Part shown: in pieces, positions 20,103-30,588 of the stretch
Position numbering within the stretch: the stretch's first letter is position 1
Layout: each line of letters starts with the position of its first letter
Assembly: GCF_003515775.1 (NCBI RefSeq)
Contig: NZ_QWEI01000010.1
Location: 1-64,000 of the forward strand
From: Ureibacillus yapensis
GTDB taxonomy: Bacteria > Bacillota > Bacilli > Bacillales_A > Planococcaceae
DNA length: 64,000 bases
Direction: 5' to 3'
The notes under the pieces: model-generated
What the model was told of the DNA's origin: nothing
Databases searched by the model: none
What the model saw: the letters and a program-made list of their open reading frames with translations, nothing else
Translations under genes and position numbers: made by a program

Positions 20103-20152
20103 AAACTAGAGATGGTATGTGGAACTCTCCACATACCTGTGTACTCTAGTTT
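20103..20152 (-). terminator. nested hairpin between first two surface genes (attenuator or terminator)
   Basis: An outer stem AAACTAGAG / CTCTAGTTT encloses an inner perfect stem GGTATGTGGA / TCCACATACC with a four-base loop. On the minus strand it ends in TTTTGTAAAAG. It overlaps the stop codon of the 547-residue gene and lies 23 bp before the next start, so it may reduce read-through or stabilise the upstream mRNA. Confidence 0.6.
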
Positions 20153-21789
20153 ACTACTAAAACATCGATATCAAAGTTATCATCTGTATACAATACAACT
20201 CGATCTGAAGCTTTTAATTCATCCGGTTCTATTACCTTACCGTCTTTTATAATCAGCGCCTGGCTCATATCGGCATCCTTTACGAATCCGGAATCCAGCC
20301 AAGAACCATTTACCCATTGACTTACATTATTCACAGTGATTCTTCCATTTTTCAGATTGACTTGTTGAATGTTGCCCGTCAAAACCAATGACACTATCAC
20401 TTCGGTAGGCTGGAGTATATGAGCTGCTTGAATATGGCCATCTTTCACATAAAAATACCCATAATAAGTCTCATAGAAAATCAAGTCCATATCCGGGATG
20501 ATTTTGAATGTCCCCGGATTATAATTTATTTCTGCATTTGTATTATTACTAATGGAAAAAATCTTACTAGGTTGAGCTTTCCAATAATTATTATCTTGTT
20601 TCACCAAACGATCCAGTGTTACTCGATAATCATCAACTCTAGAGATTCTGCCAAAATACAAATCATGGGTAGAAAAATTAGGTGAATTAAGCGAATCGTT
20701 TGTAATATTAATAACATGTGCAAAGTTGTCCCTTGTTGCTCCGTCCGTAACTACATAGGCAGTTCCATATGCAGTCAGGGTTGAAGGTTCCACCAAGCGT
20801 CCATTGCGAACCAAGATTGTCCCTTCATGGAAATATAAACGTCCTGCTCTTTTCAAGTTTATGAATTCGTAGGTGGTATTTACTGCCGTCATAGGTTCGT
20901 AATAAGTTCTTTCATTGTTGTCGAGAACGATGATTTTTTGTATGACTTCATTGCTGAATTCTTTTTTAGTAACAAAATATACTTCGCTATTTTTATAATC
21001 TCTTAATTTGTTTCGAGTGATCTTTTCATTTCCGACATAAATTGGTGTAGTGTTTTTGAAGGAATAAGTAGATAGTTTTGTATTATTTCTTGCTCCAAAA
21101 AGCCAGTTTTGAAAAACCTGGGCATTTTTAACTGTTAACTTATTTGAAGAAGTATTAACAGCTTGAAGTGCACCCTTATATAAATTGGCAATCTCGATTC
21201 CCGTTGAAATAATCTCGACTTCCGAAATAGTATCTGTATTGGCAGCAGAAAACTTGATTTTAACTCGGTCACCCTCATACAAATAACTTAAATCAGCCGA
21301 TGAAGAGCCTTTAAAAAAATCCGTATTTCGGTTGATATAATATGTATTCTCTTTACTCCCATCAATTTTTACAGTAATGAAAAGCCCATTGGGGTCAATT
21401 TTTGTTACAACACCTGTACGTTGTTTGCTGTTTTGAACTATAGCTCCTTGTTTAACGTTGGAAAGGCCTTTTAGTTTTTTTACCTTCCGCAAATTGACAG
21501 TGGCTTCAACTTCCATTCCTTTTTTAAAACCTTCCATTGTAGTAGGAGTATTATTTATATAAAGTGCTGTATTGTTGTCGATATTGAGTGTTGTAGTTTT
21601 CCCCGAACTATTTTTGAGTGTAATCTTGCTAAGTTTTTTTTCGACACTGCCGTCTTTAAGTTGAATCTCATTATAAGTAACACTTACAAATGTCCCTTTA
21701 AATGTTGATGCTGCATCAACGCTTCTGGCTGGTATAATGATTGAAACCAAAAGTACAAATCCAAGAAGCATGTATGTGAGTTTCCCCAC
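20146..21789 (-). CDS. exported beta-rich protein of unknown function, surface cassette
   Basis: 547 residues from a GTG start preceded by GAAGGTAGG. A signal peptide (YMLLGFVLLVSIIIPARSVDAAS) is present. The mature part has at least three short, related units with the flavour of beta-barrel modules: KGTFVSVTYNEIQLKDGSV, RTGVVTKIDPNGLFITVKI and NIQQVNLKNGRITVNN. No catalytic motif, SLH repeat or sortase signal is visible, so retention at the surface would need the neighbouring SLH proteins. It is the first gene of the three-gene cassette, downstream of the engB terminator. I do not recognise the family. Confidence 0.8.
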   Translation of the reverse strand: MGKLTYMLLGFVLLVSIIIPARSVDAASTFKGTFVSVTYNEIQLKDGSVEKKLSKITLKNSSGKTTTLNIDNNTALYINNTPTTMEGFKKGMEVEATVNLRKVKKLKGLSNVKQGAIVQNSKQRTGVVTKIDPNGLFITVKIDGSKENTYYINRNTDFFKGSSSADLSYLYEGDRVKIKFSAANTDTISEVEIISTGIEIANLYKGALQAVNTSSNKLTVKNAQVFQNWLFGARNNTKLSTYSFKNTTPIYVGNEKITRNKLRDYKNSEVYFVTKKEFSNEVIQKIIVLDNNERTYYEPMTAVNTTYEFINLKRAGRLYFHEGTILVRNGRLVEPSTLTAYGTAYVVTDGATRDNFAHVINITNDSLNSPNFSTHDLYFGRISRVDDYRVTLDRLVKQDNNYWKAQPSKIFSISNNTNAEINYNPGTFKIIPDMDLIFYETYYGYFYVKDGHIQAAHILQPTEVIVSLVLTGNIQQVNLKNGRITVNNVSQWVNGSWLDSGFVKDADMSQALIIKDGKVIEPDELKASDRVVLYTDDNFDIDVLVVN

Positions 21790-21921
21790 TATTTTCGCCT
21801 ACCTTCGTTTTATTTTTATTTTGCCATGCTCACACATTCGACAGTGCTGCACTTCCTAAAGGTTATATCGGATATATTTCTCTTAAATAAAGGTTTAAAT
21901 AGGAATTTCATACTAAAATAC

Positions 21922-21974
21922 AAAAAAAGATGGTTTACTAAAATCGAACTAGTCTCGATTTTAATAAACCATCA
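21922..21974 (-). terminator. terminator of the lonA-engB operon
   Basis: Long minus-strand hairpin with arms GATGGTTTATTAAAATCGA and TCGATTTTAGTAAACCATC, a seven-base loop and a seven-T tail, shortly after the engB stop. Confidence 0.95.
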
Positions 21975-22000
21975 ATTTAATCTTTCTATGTAGAAATCAA

Positions 22001-22582
22001 TCACATACGTTTTTCAATTTCTTCCCACGCTGTATCAAAGCCCAAACCTGTTTCCGATGAGAATACAACTAATGGATCTTGTTTATCCATTTCCAACGTT
22101 TCTCTTACAATTTTCTTATGCTTATCCCATTTTCCTTTTGGAATTTTATCGGCCTTCGTTGCAATGACGACGGCTGGAATATTGTAATATTTGAGAAAAT
22201 CGTACATCATTACATCATCGTTTGTAGGAGGATGTCGCAGATCGACGATTAATATAACAGCACGCAATTCTTTACGCGCTGTTATATATCGTTCAATCAT
22301 TTTGCCCCATGCTTCTCGGTCTGTTTTTGAAACTTTTGCATAGCCATATCCAGGCACGTCCACAAAAAACAATTCTTCTTCAATTTTATAGAAGTTCAGT
22401 GTTTGGGTTTTCCCCGGCTTTGAAGAAATGCGGGCCATGGCTTTTCTGCCAATCATTTTATTGATAAAAGATGATTTACCCACATTCGATCGGCCAGCCA
22501 ATGCAAATTCGGGAAGTCCATCTTCAGGATATTGTTCGGGTTTAACCGCACTGATGACCATCTCTACATTATGGACTTTCAT
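22001..22582 (-). CDS. engB: ribosome biogenesis GTPase EngB (YsxC)
   Basis: 193 residues, a TRAFAC GTPase needed for late 50S assembly. G-motifs are visible: G1 [12 protein letters not shown]3 [11 protein letters not shown]4 [10 protein letters not shown] and G5 FSSETGLG. The ATG overlaps the lonA stop codon (TAATG), indicating translational coupling. The lonA-engB order is conserved in Bacillales. Confidence 0.97.
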   Translation of the reverse strand: MKVHNVEMVISAVKPEQYPEDGLPEFALAGRSNVGKSSFINKMIGRKAMARISSKPGKTQTLNFYKIEEELFFVDVPGYGYAKVSKTDREAWGKMIERYITARKELRAVILIVDLRHPPTNDDVMMYDFLKYYNIPAVVIATKADKIPKGKWDKHKKIVRETLEMDKQDPLVVFSSETGLGFDTAWEEIEKRM

Positions 22583-24903
22583 TATTTAAAACCTCCAACA
22601 AGCGCTATGTTCAGCACTTCTTCTGCTGATGATACCGGCTTGAACGTAAGCTGTTTGCGTATGCTCTCCGGAATATCATCAATATCTTTTTCATTATCCT
22701 TAGGAATAATGATTGTTGTTAATCCTGCACGGTGGGCGCCCAAGGATTTTTCTTTTAGGCCTCCAATCGGAAGCACGCGACCGCGCAAAGTAATTTCACC
22801 GGTCATCCCAATTTCACGTTTAATCGGTTTATTGGAAATCGCCGATACCAATGCAGTGGCCATCGTAATCCCTGCTGAAGGACCATCTTTTGGCACAGCA
22901 CCCTCAGGGACATGAATATGAATGTCCTTGTGATCGAAATAGTCTGCATCCAGCTGGAGCTTTTCGGATAAAGAGCGAACATACGAAAGTGCTGTTTGAG
23001 CAGACTCTTTCATGACGTCTCCAAGTTTACCCGTTAAAATCAACCGCCCTTTCCCAGCAGTTAAGGATACTTCGATTTGAAGCGTATCTCCTCCAACTGT
23101 TGTATAGGCTAAGCCCGTTGAAACGCCAACTTGGTTTTCTGTTTCTGCTTGCCCGTAATGATAGCGATGTTTCCCAAGCATTTCTACCAACACTTTTGAA
23201 CTCACCGTTACCCGTTTTTTCTCGCCTGACACAATCATTTTCGCCGCTTTACGGCAAATGGCAGCGATTTGTCTTTGAAGATTACGCACACCTGCTTCAC
23301 GAGTATAATAACGGATTAAATCGATGATTGCCTCGTCTTTAATGACGAGCTGTGTTTTTTTCAAGCCATTATCATTAATTTGCCTTGGAATTAAATGATT
23401 TTTCGTAATTAAGGTTTTTTCAATTTCCGTATAGCCGGCAATAGAAATGACTTCCATACGGTCAAGCAACGGTCCAGGAATGGTACTTAAATCATTCGCT
23501 GTTGCGATGAACATAACCTGTGACAAATCATACGGTTCTTCAATGTAATGATCGCTGAATGTACTATTTTGTTCAGGGTCCAGAACCTCAAGCATGGCTG
23601 CTGAAGGATCACCCCGGAAATCGTTCGACATTTTATCAATTTCATCAAGCAAAAAGACTGGATTTATGGAACCTGCCTTCTTCATCCCTTGAATAATTCG
23701 TCCCGGCATGGCGCCTACGTAGGTTCTGCGATGACCGCGAATTTCGGATTCATCACGGACTCCTCCCAGTGAAGCACGCACAAAATTACGGTTTAAGCTT
23801 TCAGCGACCGACCGTGCCAAAGACGTTTTCCCTACTCCCGGAGGTCCTACCAAGCAGAGAATTGGTCCTCGCACCGAGTTCATCAATTGGCGTACGGATA
23901 AATACTCCAGGATTCGTTCCTTCACTTTTTCCAAACCATCATGATCCCGATTCAGGATTTCCTCAGCACGATTGATATCAAGACGGTCTTCCGTACTTTC
24001 TTTCCATGGAATTGTTACTAGCCATTCAATATAGGTACGTATTACTCCACTTTCAGCGCTGGCTGCAGGCAATTTTTCATAGCGGTCCAATTCCTTTAAT
24101 GCCACTTTTTGTGTGGATTCCGGCATACCGGCACTTTCGACTCGTTTACGCAACTCTGCTACTTCGCCTGTTTTGCCTTCCCGGTCGCCAAGCTCCGATT
24201 GGATTGCTTTCATCTGCTCACGCAAATAATACTCTTTTTGCGTACGCTCCATTGCTTGCTTGACTTTTGAATTGATTTTCTTTTCAAGATTCAGAACTTC
24301 TTGCTCATCATGCAAACGAATGATTAAGTGGTCAAGACGTTTTTTTACATTGAATATACTTAACACTTCTTGTTTTTCCGCAATTTTAAATGGTAAATGA
24401 GATGCAACAATATCGGCCAGTCGCCCAGGCTCATCGATATCCAAAATCGAATCGATTGTTTCAGTCGTAATTTTATTGGACGATTTGGCATATTTTTCAA
24501 AGTAATTGACCAACGTACGCATTAATGCCTCTATTTCGGCATCTTTTTCATCTTCATCTTCTTGAATTTCCAGGTCTACTGCTGTAAAATCCTTTTGTTC
24601 CTGGAAGTTTGACATTGTTGCCCGGCTGATTCCTTCCACCAAAATACGCAGTGTACCGTTTGGAAGTTTCAGCATTTGCTTCACATTGACCAATGTACCA
24701 ATTGAATATAGTTCATCTTCTTCCGGTTGTTCCACCCGCAGATCTTTTTGTGTTGCCAAAAAAATCTTGTTATCATTTAACATCGCATGCTCCAAAGCTG
24801 CTACAGAACGAGCTCTACCAACATCAATATGTAACACCATTGAAGGGTAAACCAATAAACCTCGTAGTGGTAATAGTGGAATATTTTCGATTGTTTTACT
24901 CAT
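22582..24903 (-). CDS. lonA: ATP-dependent protease LonA
   Basis: 773 residues with the full LonA layout: N-terminal substrate-binding domain ([15 protein letters not shown] region), coiled coil ([18 protein letters not shown]), AAA+ module with Walker [10 protein letters not shown] and Walker B FLLDEIDK, and a proteolytic domain with the Ser-Lys dyad in [14 protein letters not shown] and [14 protein letters not shown]. The start at 24903 has GGAGGTGA upstream; an eight-codon longer reading is less well supported. LonA degrades misfolded and regulatory proteins. The forespore paralogue lonB, which lies between clpX and lonA in Bacillus subtilis, is absent. Confidence 0.97.
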   Translation of the reverse strand: MSKTIENIPLLPLRGLLVYPSMVLHIDVGRARSVAALEHAMLNDNKIFLATQKDLRVEQPEEDELYSIGTLVNVKQMLKLPNGTLRILVEGISRATMSNFQEQKDFTAVDLEIQEDEDEKDAEIEALMRTLVNYFEKYAKSSNKITTETIDSILDIDEPGRLADIVASHLPFKIAEKQEVLSIFNVKKRLDHLIIRLHDEQEVLNLEKKINSKVKQAMERTQKEYYLREQMKAIQSELGDREGKTGEVAELRKRVESAGMPESTQKVALKELDRYEKLPAASAESGVIRTYIEWLVTIPWKESTEDRLDINRAEEILNRDHDGLEKVKERILEYLSVRQLMNSVRGPILCLVGPPGVGKTSLARSVAESLNRNFVRASLGGVRDESEIRGHRRTYVGAMPGRIIQGMKKAGSINPVFLLDEIDKMSNDFRGDPSAAMLEVLDPEQNSTFSDHYIEEPYDLSQVMFIATANDLSTIPGPLLDRMEVISIAGYTEIEKTLITKNHLIPRQINDNGLKKTQLVIKDEAIIDLIRYYTREAGVRNLQRQIAAICRKAAKMIVSGEKKRVTVSSKVLVEMLGKHRYHYGQAETENQVGVSTGLAYTTVGGDTLQIEVSLTAGKGRLILTGKLGDVMKESAQTALSYVRSLSEKLQLDADYFDHKDIHIHVPEGAVPKDGPSAGITMATALVSAISNKPIKREIGMTGEITLRGRVLPIGGLKEKSLGAHRAGLTTIIIPKDNEKDIDDIPESIRKQLTFKPVSSAEEVLNIALVGGFK

Positions 24904-25110
24904 GCGGGTATTCACCTCCATCCACATTTTCCGTTACAACCCGCTTGTATAGTATGCCTTAAAAACACAACATTTCACTTGCATAATTCCTAGCAATATT
25001 TACTATTCTTATTTCAACTTATTTTTTCATTTTATCCTATATACCACATATTATGTAGAATAATGCTCAAACTCGCTTCTATGTATAAATCTTATCTTAT
25101 TTTTTGGAAC

Positions 25111-25159
25111 AAAGAGCTGACTTTCGCCTTGCACAATGCAAGTTCAAAGCCAGCTCTTC
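25111..25159 (-). terminator. likely terminator of clpX
   Basis: Interrupted hairpin, outer arms AAGAGCTGGCTTTGAA and GGCGAAAGTCAGCTCTT around an inner TTGCA-TTG-TGCAA stem, starting 20 bp after clpX. The downstream T run is poor, so function is probable rather than certain. Confidence 0.6.
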
Positions 25160-25178
25160 ATTCTTTAACTTTAACTAC

Positions 25179-26444
25179 TTAGGCAGAAGTTTTCTTATCA
25201 TTTTTTAATTCAGTGCCATCCTCAAGAATCAACTTCGGCGTTTTTTTGTCTGTAATTGTTTCTTTCGTGATTACGCACTTTACGATGTCTTCTCGAGAAG
25301 GAAGTTCAAACATCATTTCCAACATCGTCGACTCGATAATCGAACGCAATCCACGTGCACCCGTTTTGCGTTCGATTGCTTCTTCGGCAATCGCTTTTAG
25401 CGCTTCTTCTTCAAATTCCAACTCAACTTTATCCAGTTCAAACATTTTTTGATATTGCTTGACCAGAGCATTTTTAGGTTCTGTTAAAATTTGAACAAGT
25501 GCATTTTCATCCAATTGTTCCAAAGATGCCAAAACTGGTAAACGTCCAATAAATTCAGGAATTAAACCAAATTTCAACAAATCTTCCGGAATGAGTTGTG
25601 AAAGCAGTGATGCACTGTCTTCTTCCACTTTCCTTGGATCTGAACCAAATCCAATTACCTTGCGTCCTTGGCGGCGTTTAATAATTTGCTCAATGCCATC
25701 AAAAGCTCCGCCTACGATAAACAGGATATTTGTTGTATCGATTTGCAGGAACTCTTGGTGTGGATGTTTTCTTCCACCTTGAGGAGGTACACTTGCAACA
25801 GTACCTTCCAGAATTTTAAGCAGCGCCTGTTGTACACCTTCACCTGATACATCACGTGTAATGGAAGGATTTTCAGACTTGCGAGCTACTTTGTCGATTT
25901 CATCTATATAAATAATTCCTTTTTCTGCACGTTCAATATCATAATCAGCTGCTTGTATTAATTTGAGCAGGATATTCTCAACATCCTCGCCAACATAACC
26001 CGCTTCTGTCAGGGAAGTTGCATCTGCAATAGCAAATGGCACATTTAAAATGCGCGCTAAAGTTTGAGCAAGGAGTGTTTTCCCACTACCAGTTGGTCCA
26101 ATTAATACAATATTGGATTTTGATAATTCAACATCATCAATTTTACTGTTGGAATTTATGCGTTTATAGTGATTATACACAGCAACAGCTAGGGCTTTTT
26201 TGGCGCGCTCTTGTCCGATTACATATTCATCTAAAATCGATAGTATTTCTTTAGGTTTCGGAATTTCCTGGAAATCGATTTCCTCTTCTACCCCAAGTTC
26301 TTCTACAACGATTTCGGAACATAGTTCGATACATTCGTCACAAATGTAAACGCCAGGCCCGGCTACTAGTTTTCGTACTTGTTCCTGTGGCTTCCCACAG
26401 AATGAGCACTTTAAATTGCCTTTTTCATCATTAAATTTGAACAA
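25179..26444 (-). CDS. clpX: ATP-dependent Clp protease ATP-binding subunit ClpX
   Basis: 421 residues, hexameric AAA+ unfoldase that feeds ClpP. An N-terminal C4 zinc finger (CSFCGKPQ and CDECIELC), Walker [13 protein letters not shown], Walker [10 protein letters not shown], pore loop AGYVGEDVE and the ClpP-docking IGF tripeptide (KVIGFGSDP) are all present. Translation appears to begin at a TTG codon at 26444, preceded by GGGGTGA; no ATG lies between it and the zinc finger. It follows tig, as in other Bacillales. Confidence 0.97.
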   Translation of the reverse strand: MFKFNDEKGNLKCSFCGKPQEQVRKLVAGPGVYICDECIELCSEIVVEELGVEEEIDFQEIPKPKEILSILDEYVIGQERAKKALAVAVYNHYKRINSNSKIDDVELSKSNIVLIGPTGSGKTLLAQTLARILNVPFAIADATSLTEAGYVGEDVENILLKLIQAADYDIERAEKGIIYIDEIDKVARKSENPSITRDVSGEGVQQALLKILEGTVASVPPQGGRKHPHQEFLQIDTTNILFIVGGAFDGIEQIIKRRQGRKVIGFGSDPRKVEEDSASLLSQLIPEDLLKFGLIPEFIGRLPVLASLEQLDENALVQILTEPKNALVKQYQKMFELDKVELEFEEEALKAIAEEAIERKTGARGLRSIIESTMLEMMFELPSREDIVKCVITKETITDKKTPKLILEDGTELKNDKKTSA

Positions 26445-26645
26445 TTTGCTTCACCCCTATTCAAGCAACAATCTTACAAGATTCTGTCAATATTATCAAA
26501 TAAGTTGTTTTGCATCCTCTTATAAGTAGATTTATTATAAGCAGTTTTTGTTTATGTATTATTCAGTATGTCAGATTGGAGCTATAAACTCCACTCCAAG
26601 GTTTCATCCAAGCAGTAAAATTTATTCATTGGCCTTTTTGAGTTG

Positions 26646-26681
26646 TAAAACAAGGTACGGTTATAATTCGCCGTACCTTGT
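26646..26681 (-). terminator. terminator of tig
   Basis: Perfect 10-bp stem CAAGGTACGG / CCGTACCTTG with a 10-base loop, followed on the minus strand by TTTT. It lies 66 bp beyond the tig stop codon. The rest of the tig-clpX gap (26445-26746) shows only AT-rich sequence. Confidence 0.85.
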
Positions 26682-26746
26682 AAGCATTTAATATTAAGCT
26701 AATATTTCAATTTGCTAGTCATTGCATTGTACCAAAAAATTGGATA

Positions 26747-28039
26747 TTATTCAGTAATTTTAGCGTTTTCCACCAAGAATTCAACCGTTTTTTGAGTACG
26801 GATGTCGTTTTCAAGGATTTCTTTCGTTCCGCCTAAAGCTGTTAAGATTTGATCAGTCGTCATACCGAATTGAGCAGACATTTTTTCCAATTCAGCATTT
26901 ACATCTTCTTCAGTTACCTCGATGTTTTCAGCTTTTGCGATTGCTTCCAATACCAAAGAAACAAGTACGCGTTTTTCAGCTTCAGGACGCATTTGCTCAT
27001 GTAAAGCATTCTCGTCTTGACCTGAGAACTGATAGTAAAGGTCTAAATTCATGCCTTGCATTTGCAGGCGTTGGCCAAATTCTTCGATCATGCGGTGAAT
27101 TTCGTTGTGAGTCATGCTTTCAGGAATCTCAACTTCTGCATTTTCAGCAGCTTTTTCTACTAATTCATCACGCAGCGCGCTTTCAGCATCAGCTTTCTTT
27201 TGCTCAGCAGCTTGTTCTTTAAGTTTGGCACGCAATGCGTCCAAAGATTCAACTTCAGGATCGATTTCTTTTGCAAACTCGTCATTTAATTCTGGAAGTA
27301 CTTTTGTTTTAACTTCTTTTACCGTTACTTTGAATGTTGCTTCTTTACCAGCTAATTCTTCAGCATGGTACTCTTCCGGGAATGTCACTGCTACATCTTT
27401 TGATTCTCCGGCTTTCAAGCCAACCAATTGTTCTTCAAATCCTGGAATGAATGAGCCAGAACCGATTTCCAATGGATAGTCTTCACCTTTTCCGCCTTCA
27501 AATGCTTCTTCGCCCAAGAAACCTTCAAAGTCGATTACAGCAGTGTCGCCTTCAACGATTGCTTCATCTTCTTTAAGTTCCAATTCCGCTTTACGAGCCA
27601 ATTGCTCTTCAATTTGCGCTTCCACTTCTTCATCCGTTACTTCAGCAGATGCTTTCGTTACTTCAAGACCTTTGTATTCACCAAGTTTTGGTTCTGGTTT
27701 TACTGTAACTTTTGCAGTGAAAGTAAAACCTTGCCCTTTAGCGAAGTTTTCAGTTCCATCGATTTCCGGATAATCTACTGGTGTAATGCCAGTTTCATCG
27801 ATTGCATTTGAGTATGCATCCGGCACCAAAATTTCCAATGCATCTTGGTATAACGCTTCTACACCAAAACGTTTTTCGAACATTGGACGCGGCATTTTCC
27901 CTTTACGGAAACCTGGTACGTTAATTTGTTTTACGACTTTGGCAAATGCTTTATCCAAAGCTTTATTAACTTCTTCAGCCGGCACTTCAATTGTTAATGT
28001 ACCGATATTTCCTTCTTGTTTTTCCCATTTTGCTGACAT
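26747..28039 (-). CDS. tig: trigger factor, ribosome-associated chaperone
   Basis: 430 residues with the three-domain trigger factor layout: N-terminal ribosome-binding domain with the signature [10 protein letters not shown], a central FKBP-type peptidyl-prolyl isomerase domain ([20 protein letters not shown]), and a long helical C-terminal substrate cradle. The start [11 protein letters not shown] at 28039 follows a GGAGG site and matches the family N-terminus; an upstream ATG 13 codons earlier is not supported. The gene precedes clpX. Confidence 0.97.
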   Translation of the reverse strand: MSAKWEKQEGNIGTLTIEVPAEEVNKALDKAFAKVVKQINVPGFRKGKMPRPMFEKRFGVEALYQDALEILVPDAYSNAIDETGITPVDYPEIDGTENFAKGQGFTFTAKVTVKPEPKLGEYKGLEVTKASAEVTDEEVEAQIEEQLARKAELELKEDEAIVEGDTAVIDFEGFLGEEAFEGGKGEDYPLEIGSGSFIPGFEEQLVGLKAGESKDVAVTFPEEYHAEELAGKEATFKVTVKEVKTKVLPELNDEFAKEIDPEVESLDALRAKLKEQAAEQKKADAESALRDELVEKAAENAEVEIPESMTHNEIHRMIEEFGQRLQMQGMNLDLYYQFSGQDENALHEQMRPEAEKRVLVSLVLEAIAKAENIEVTEEDVNAELEKMSAQFGMTTDQILTALGGTKEILENDIRTQKTVEFLVENAKITE

Positions 28040-28150
28040 ATATAATACCTCCAAAATTAAATTACAATTGTTAGACAACCATTCGTTTATACGATTTTGA
28101 CAACCATTTTAGTATAACATAGTTGCTGTTAGTTTCAACTTTTTTCATAC

Positions 28151-29143
28151 TTATTGCAGTTCTGCTAACTTTTCAAGCTTCTGCAAAAACTCAACCAGTT
28201 CAACATCCATTTCCTGTACTCCGCCAAACATCGTTCTCACCAAATCTATATAACCTTGGGCCACATCATCCGTGTCATAATCCAGCCATTCTAAAGGATA
28301 GGTGACGATTGCATGCTTCGAAAGCAAGTATTCTACCATTTCCAGCGTGGACGGCTCTTTTTCCAGCTTTTCCATCATCATTTTGGATAACGCCAAGAAC
28401 TGCGGCAATTTTGTCGGCAATTCCAGTGTTGCTGGATTTACTTCCTTTTCTAAATTGAACTTAGAAATTTTGATCGAAATGTTTACTTGCTGTTCGACAA
28501 GCAACACGAGAACAATACTTTTTATAAAGGGATGTGTGTCTTCAGTTTCGATAATTGCCTTTAAATGGTTGACGATTGAGCGTATATTTCTTGTCGTCAG
28601 TCCATGAATCAAGTTTAGCTGTTTGCTGGTTGGAAAAGAAAGAAACTTTTCAAGCTGAAATATTTCTTGATCGATTTCACTTGCCCCGGATACAAAGTCT
28701 TCTTGCCGAATCGCGTGATGGGCAATATTGGCATTCAGTTCCTTTAATCGTTCAAATTTATCAACTTGTTCCGGTGGAATCGCCCCCTCTTCCAGCAAAG
28801 AAGAAATAATTTGTTCCACCTGTTTGTTTTGCTTAAGCTGCATCAGGATGGTTAGATACAATTCCATTACTTCCAGATAAAGAACCGGACCAATACTTAA
28901 TAATTGCTCACAAACTTCTTTAGCTTTTTCGAATGATTTTGCTTCATATAATGAATAAGCATAGACGCTAAGGACCGCCTCGTCCCCTTCTGTATATTTC
29001 AACGCTTCTTCAAAGAGTTTATTTGCAGAATCATATTGATAATTTTCGACATATTTATGCGCATCGGATATTAATTTTTCAACTGTACCAGGAAATATGA
29101 CGACATTCTCGAATGTTGTATATTTTTTTTGCTTTTTCTTCAA
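28151..29143 (-). CDS. YsoA-like tetratricopeptide repeat protein
   Basis: 330 residues. The N-terminal half has at least two TPR-like helix pairs (YQYDSANKLFEEALKYTEGD and KSFEKAKEVCEQLLSIGP); the C-terminal half is helical with no catalytic motif. A TPR protein called YsoA precedes tig in Bacillus subtilis, and this gene has the same place and orientation. Translation starts at TTG (29143) after GGGAGTGAG. It is probably a cytoplasmic scaffold or adaptor; its partner is unknown. Confidence 0.75.
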   Translation of the reverse strand: MKKKQKKYTTFENVVIFPGTVEKLISDAHKYVENYQYDSANKLFEEALKYTEGDEAVLSVYAYSLYEAKSFEKAKEVCEQLLSIGPVLYLEVMELYLTILMQLKQNKQVEQIISSLLEEGAIPPEQVDKFERLKELNANIAHHAIRQEDFVSGASEIDQEIFQLEKFLSFPTSKQLNLIHGLTTRNIRSIVNHLKAIIETEDTHPFIKSIVLVLLVEQQVNISIKISKFNLEKEVNPATLELPTKLPQFLALSKMMMEKLEKEPSTLEMVEYLLSKHAIVTYPLEWLDYDTDDVAQGYIDLVRTMFGGVQEMDVELVEFLQKLEKLAELQ

Positions 29144-29386
29144 ATCGTCTCACTCCCTGATCTCCACTAGGAAAATTACCAATCATCCAGGTTATTTTAC
29201 CATTTAATAATCCGTGCGAACAATATAAAACATGCCGATCAACAAAACACGATCATTTCAAGTGATACAAGTATTCACTGTTTGGTTTCATTTTAATCCA
29301 ATCCACTCAAGCACATTCTTTTTGAATAATATTTTTCAACTTGTCTACTCTAGGTTTGAAGGAACATTTGAAAAGGAGTGACAAGG

Positions 29387-29902
29387 ATGGGAATTATGAG
29401 CAGAAACCCCAAGGAAGAACCGCTGCATTATGGAGAAATTTTTGCGATGTGGTCCAACATTTTAACTAATAACGGGATGATTGCCATGTATCAAACATTA
29501 TACAATCATACTGGCGACCGCGATTTGGCAAAGTTGGTGGAGGAAGCCATTTCCGAAATGGAAGAAGAAAATAAACAGTTGAAAGAAATCCTGAAAGTGA
29601 ATGGGGTTGGGCTGCCTCCCGCACCACCGGAACGCCCAAATGCAAGACTCGAAGACATACCGGTAGGGGCGAGATATAACGACCCTGAAATCAGCGCCAT
29701 TCTTTCAGGAAACGCAGCTGCCGGATTGGTTTCCTGCAGCACAACGATGGGTATGTGCACACGAGAAGACATCGCCTTTATGTATGGCCAGTTTCATATG
29801 GCGAAAGCTCAACTGGGAGCAAAATTGTTGCGTTTAAACAAAAGCAAGGGTTGGTTGGTTCCCCCGCCGCTTCATGTTGCTCCGCAGAATGAAAGATCAT
29901 GA
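29387..29902 (+). CDS. DUF3231-family protein
   Basis: 171 residues, helical, with no signal peptide or transmembrane segment. HYGEIFAMWSNILTNNGMI at the N-terminus and the LPPAPPERP linker are typical of the Bacillales DUF3231 family, whose function is not established. It appears to be a single four-helix, ferritin-like unit (many relatives have two). Start 29387 has AAAGGAG upstream, while a GTG nine bases earlier overlaps that ribosome site and is rejected. It opens the accessory region, divergent from the ysoA-tig block, and has its own terminator. Confidence 0.8.
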   Translation: MGIMSRNPKEEPLHYGEIFAMWSNILTNNGMIAMYQTLYNHTGDRDLAKLVEEAISEMEEENKQLKEILKVNGVGLPPAPPERPNARLEDIPVGARYNDPEISAILSGNAAAGLVSCSTTMGMCTREDIAFMYGQFHMAKAQLGAKLLRLNKSKGWLVPPPLHVAPQNERS

Positions 29903-29910
29903 TAATTCCA

Positions 29911-29956
29911 AACAAGCAGTTGCCCGGCATTTATTGGGGCAACTGCTTGTTTTTTT
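29911..29956 (+). terminator. terminator of the DUF3231 gene
   Basis: Hairpin AACAAGCAGTTGCCC / GGGGCAACTGCTTGTT with a ten-base loop and a run of T residues, nine bases after the stop codon. Confidence 0.95.
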
Positions 29957-30054
29957 AAGCGCAATGCCATCTCATACTTCAAGGGGCCAATAACATTCTC
30001 TAAACTGAAGCATATATTACAACATGCTCATCTACACGCAAAGGAGTGCCTAAG

Positions 30055-30543
30055 ATGGATTCTCCGGAAATCAATGATAGCAACCCAAAAGTTTTTCTTA
30101 ACCGACACATAGAAAACTTGGCAAATCAAGACTCGTATTTTTCTTCAGATAAGGAAGAAAAGATTGGTGAACAATTAAAAGAATTATTAGATAAGCAGCT
30201 TCGCATTGAACATTCACTTATCAAATTTCATCAAGTAATCACTCATCTTATGCTCAATTCAAAATCCGCCACCAACATCTTAAGCGGCCACCTAAAAATG
30301 CTCCAGCATGCCATTAATAGGGAGAGCAATGCTTCTGCGCATAATGGAGAGCTAATAAAAAAGCTTAGAAATACTTCACATTCAAATACCTTGAAAGCAG
30401 TTTACGTGAGCGGCCAGCCAATTGCTGTTTGTTCGTTGCTGGATTTAGATGAACATAGAAGATCCGCAACTTTTCTTACTCCCAAAAACAACATGGTCGT
30501 AATCGATTTAGCCCAAATTAATGGAGTTGAATTCGAGCAATAA
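30055..30543 (+). CDS. hypothetical cytoplasmic protein
   Basis: 162 residues. Residues 1-110 are charged and helical (KEEKIGEQLKELLDKQLRIE), and residues about 115-162 are predicted beta-rich (LKAVYVSGQPIAVCSLLDL, NMVVIDLAQINGVEF). No signal peptide or membrane helix is visible. I do not recognise the family. Start 30055 is chosen because AAAGGAG lies at proper distance; an in-frame GTG nine bases earlier overlaps the ribosome site. It is monocistronic and convergent with the hemolysin III gene. Confidence 0.7.
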   Translation: MDSPEINDSNPKVFLNRHIENLANQDSYFSSDKEEKIGEQLKELLDKQLRIEHSLIKFHQVITHLMLNSKSATNILSGHLKMLQHAINRESNASAHNGELIKKLRNTSHSNTLKAVYVSGQPIAVCSLLDLDEHRRSATFLTPKNNMVVIDLAQINGVEFEQ

Positions 30544-30548
30544 ATAAA

Positions 30549-30584
30549 AACCTGTACATCTTTTAAGGCAAAGGCGTACAGGTT
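30549..30584 (-). terminator. shared terminator between convergent genes
   Basis: Hairpin AACCTGTAC / GTACAGGTT. On the minus strand it is followed by TTTATTTA and ends the hemolysin III gene; it could also stop the plus-strand gene ending at 30543. Confidence 0.75.
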
Positions 30585-30588
30585 GAAT

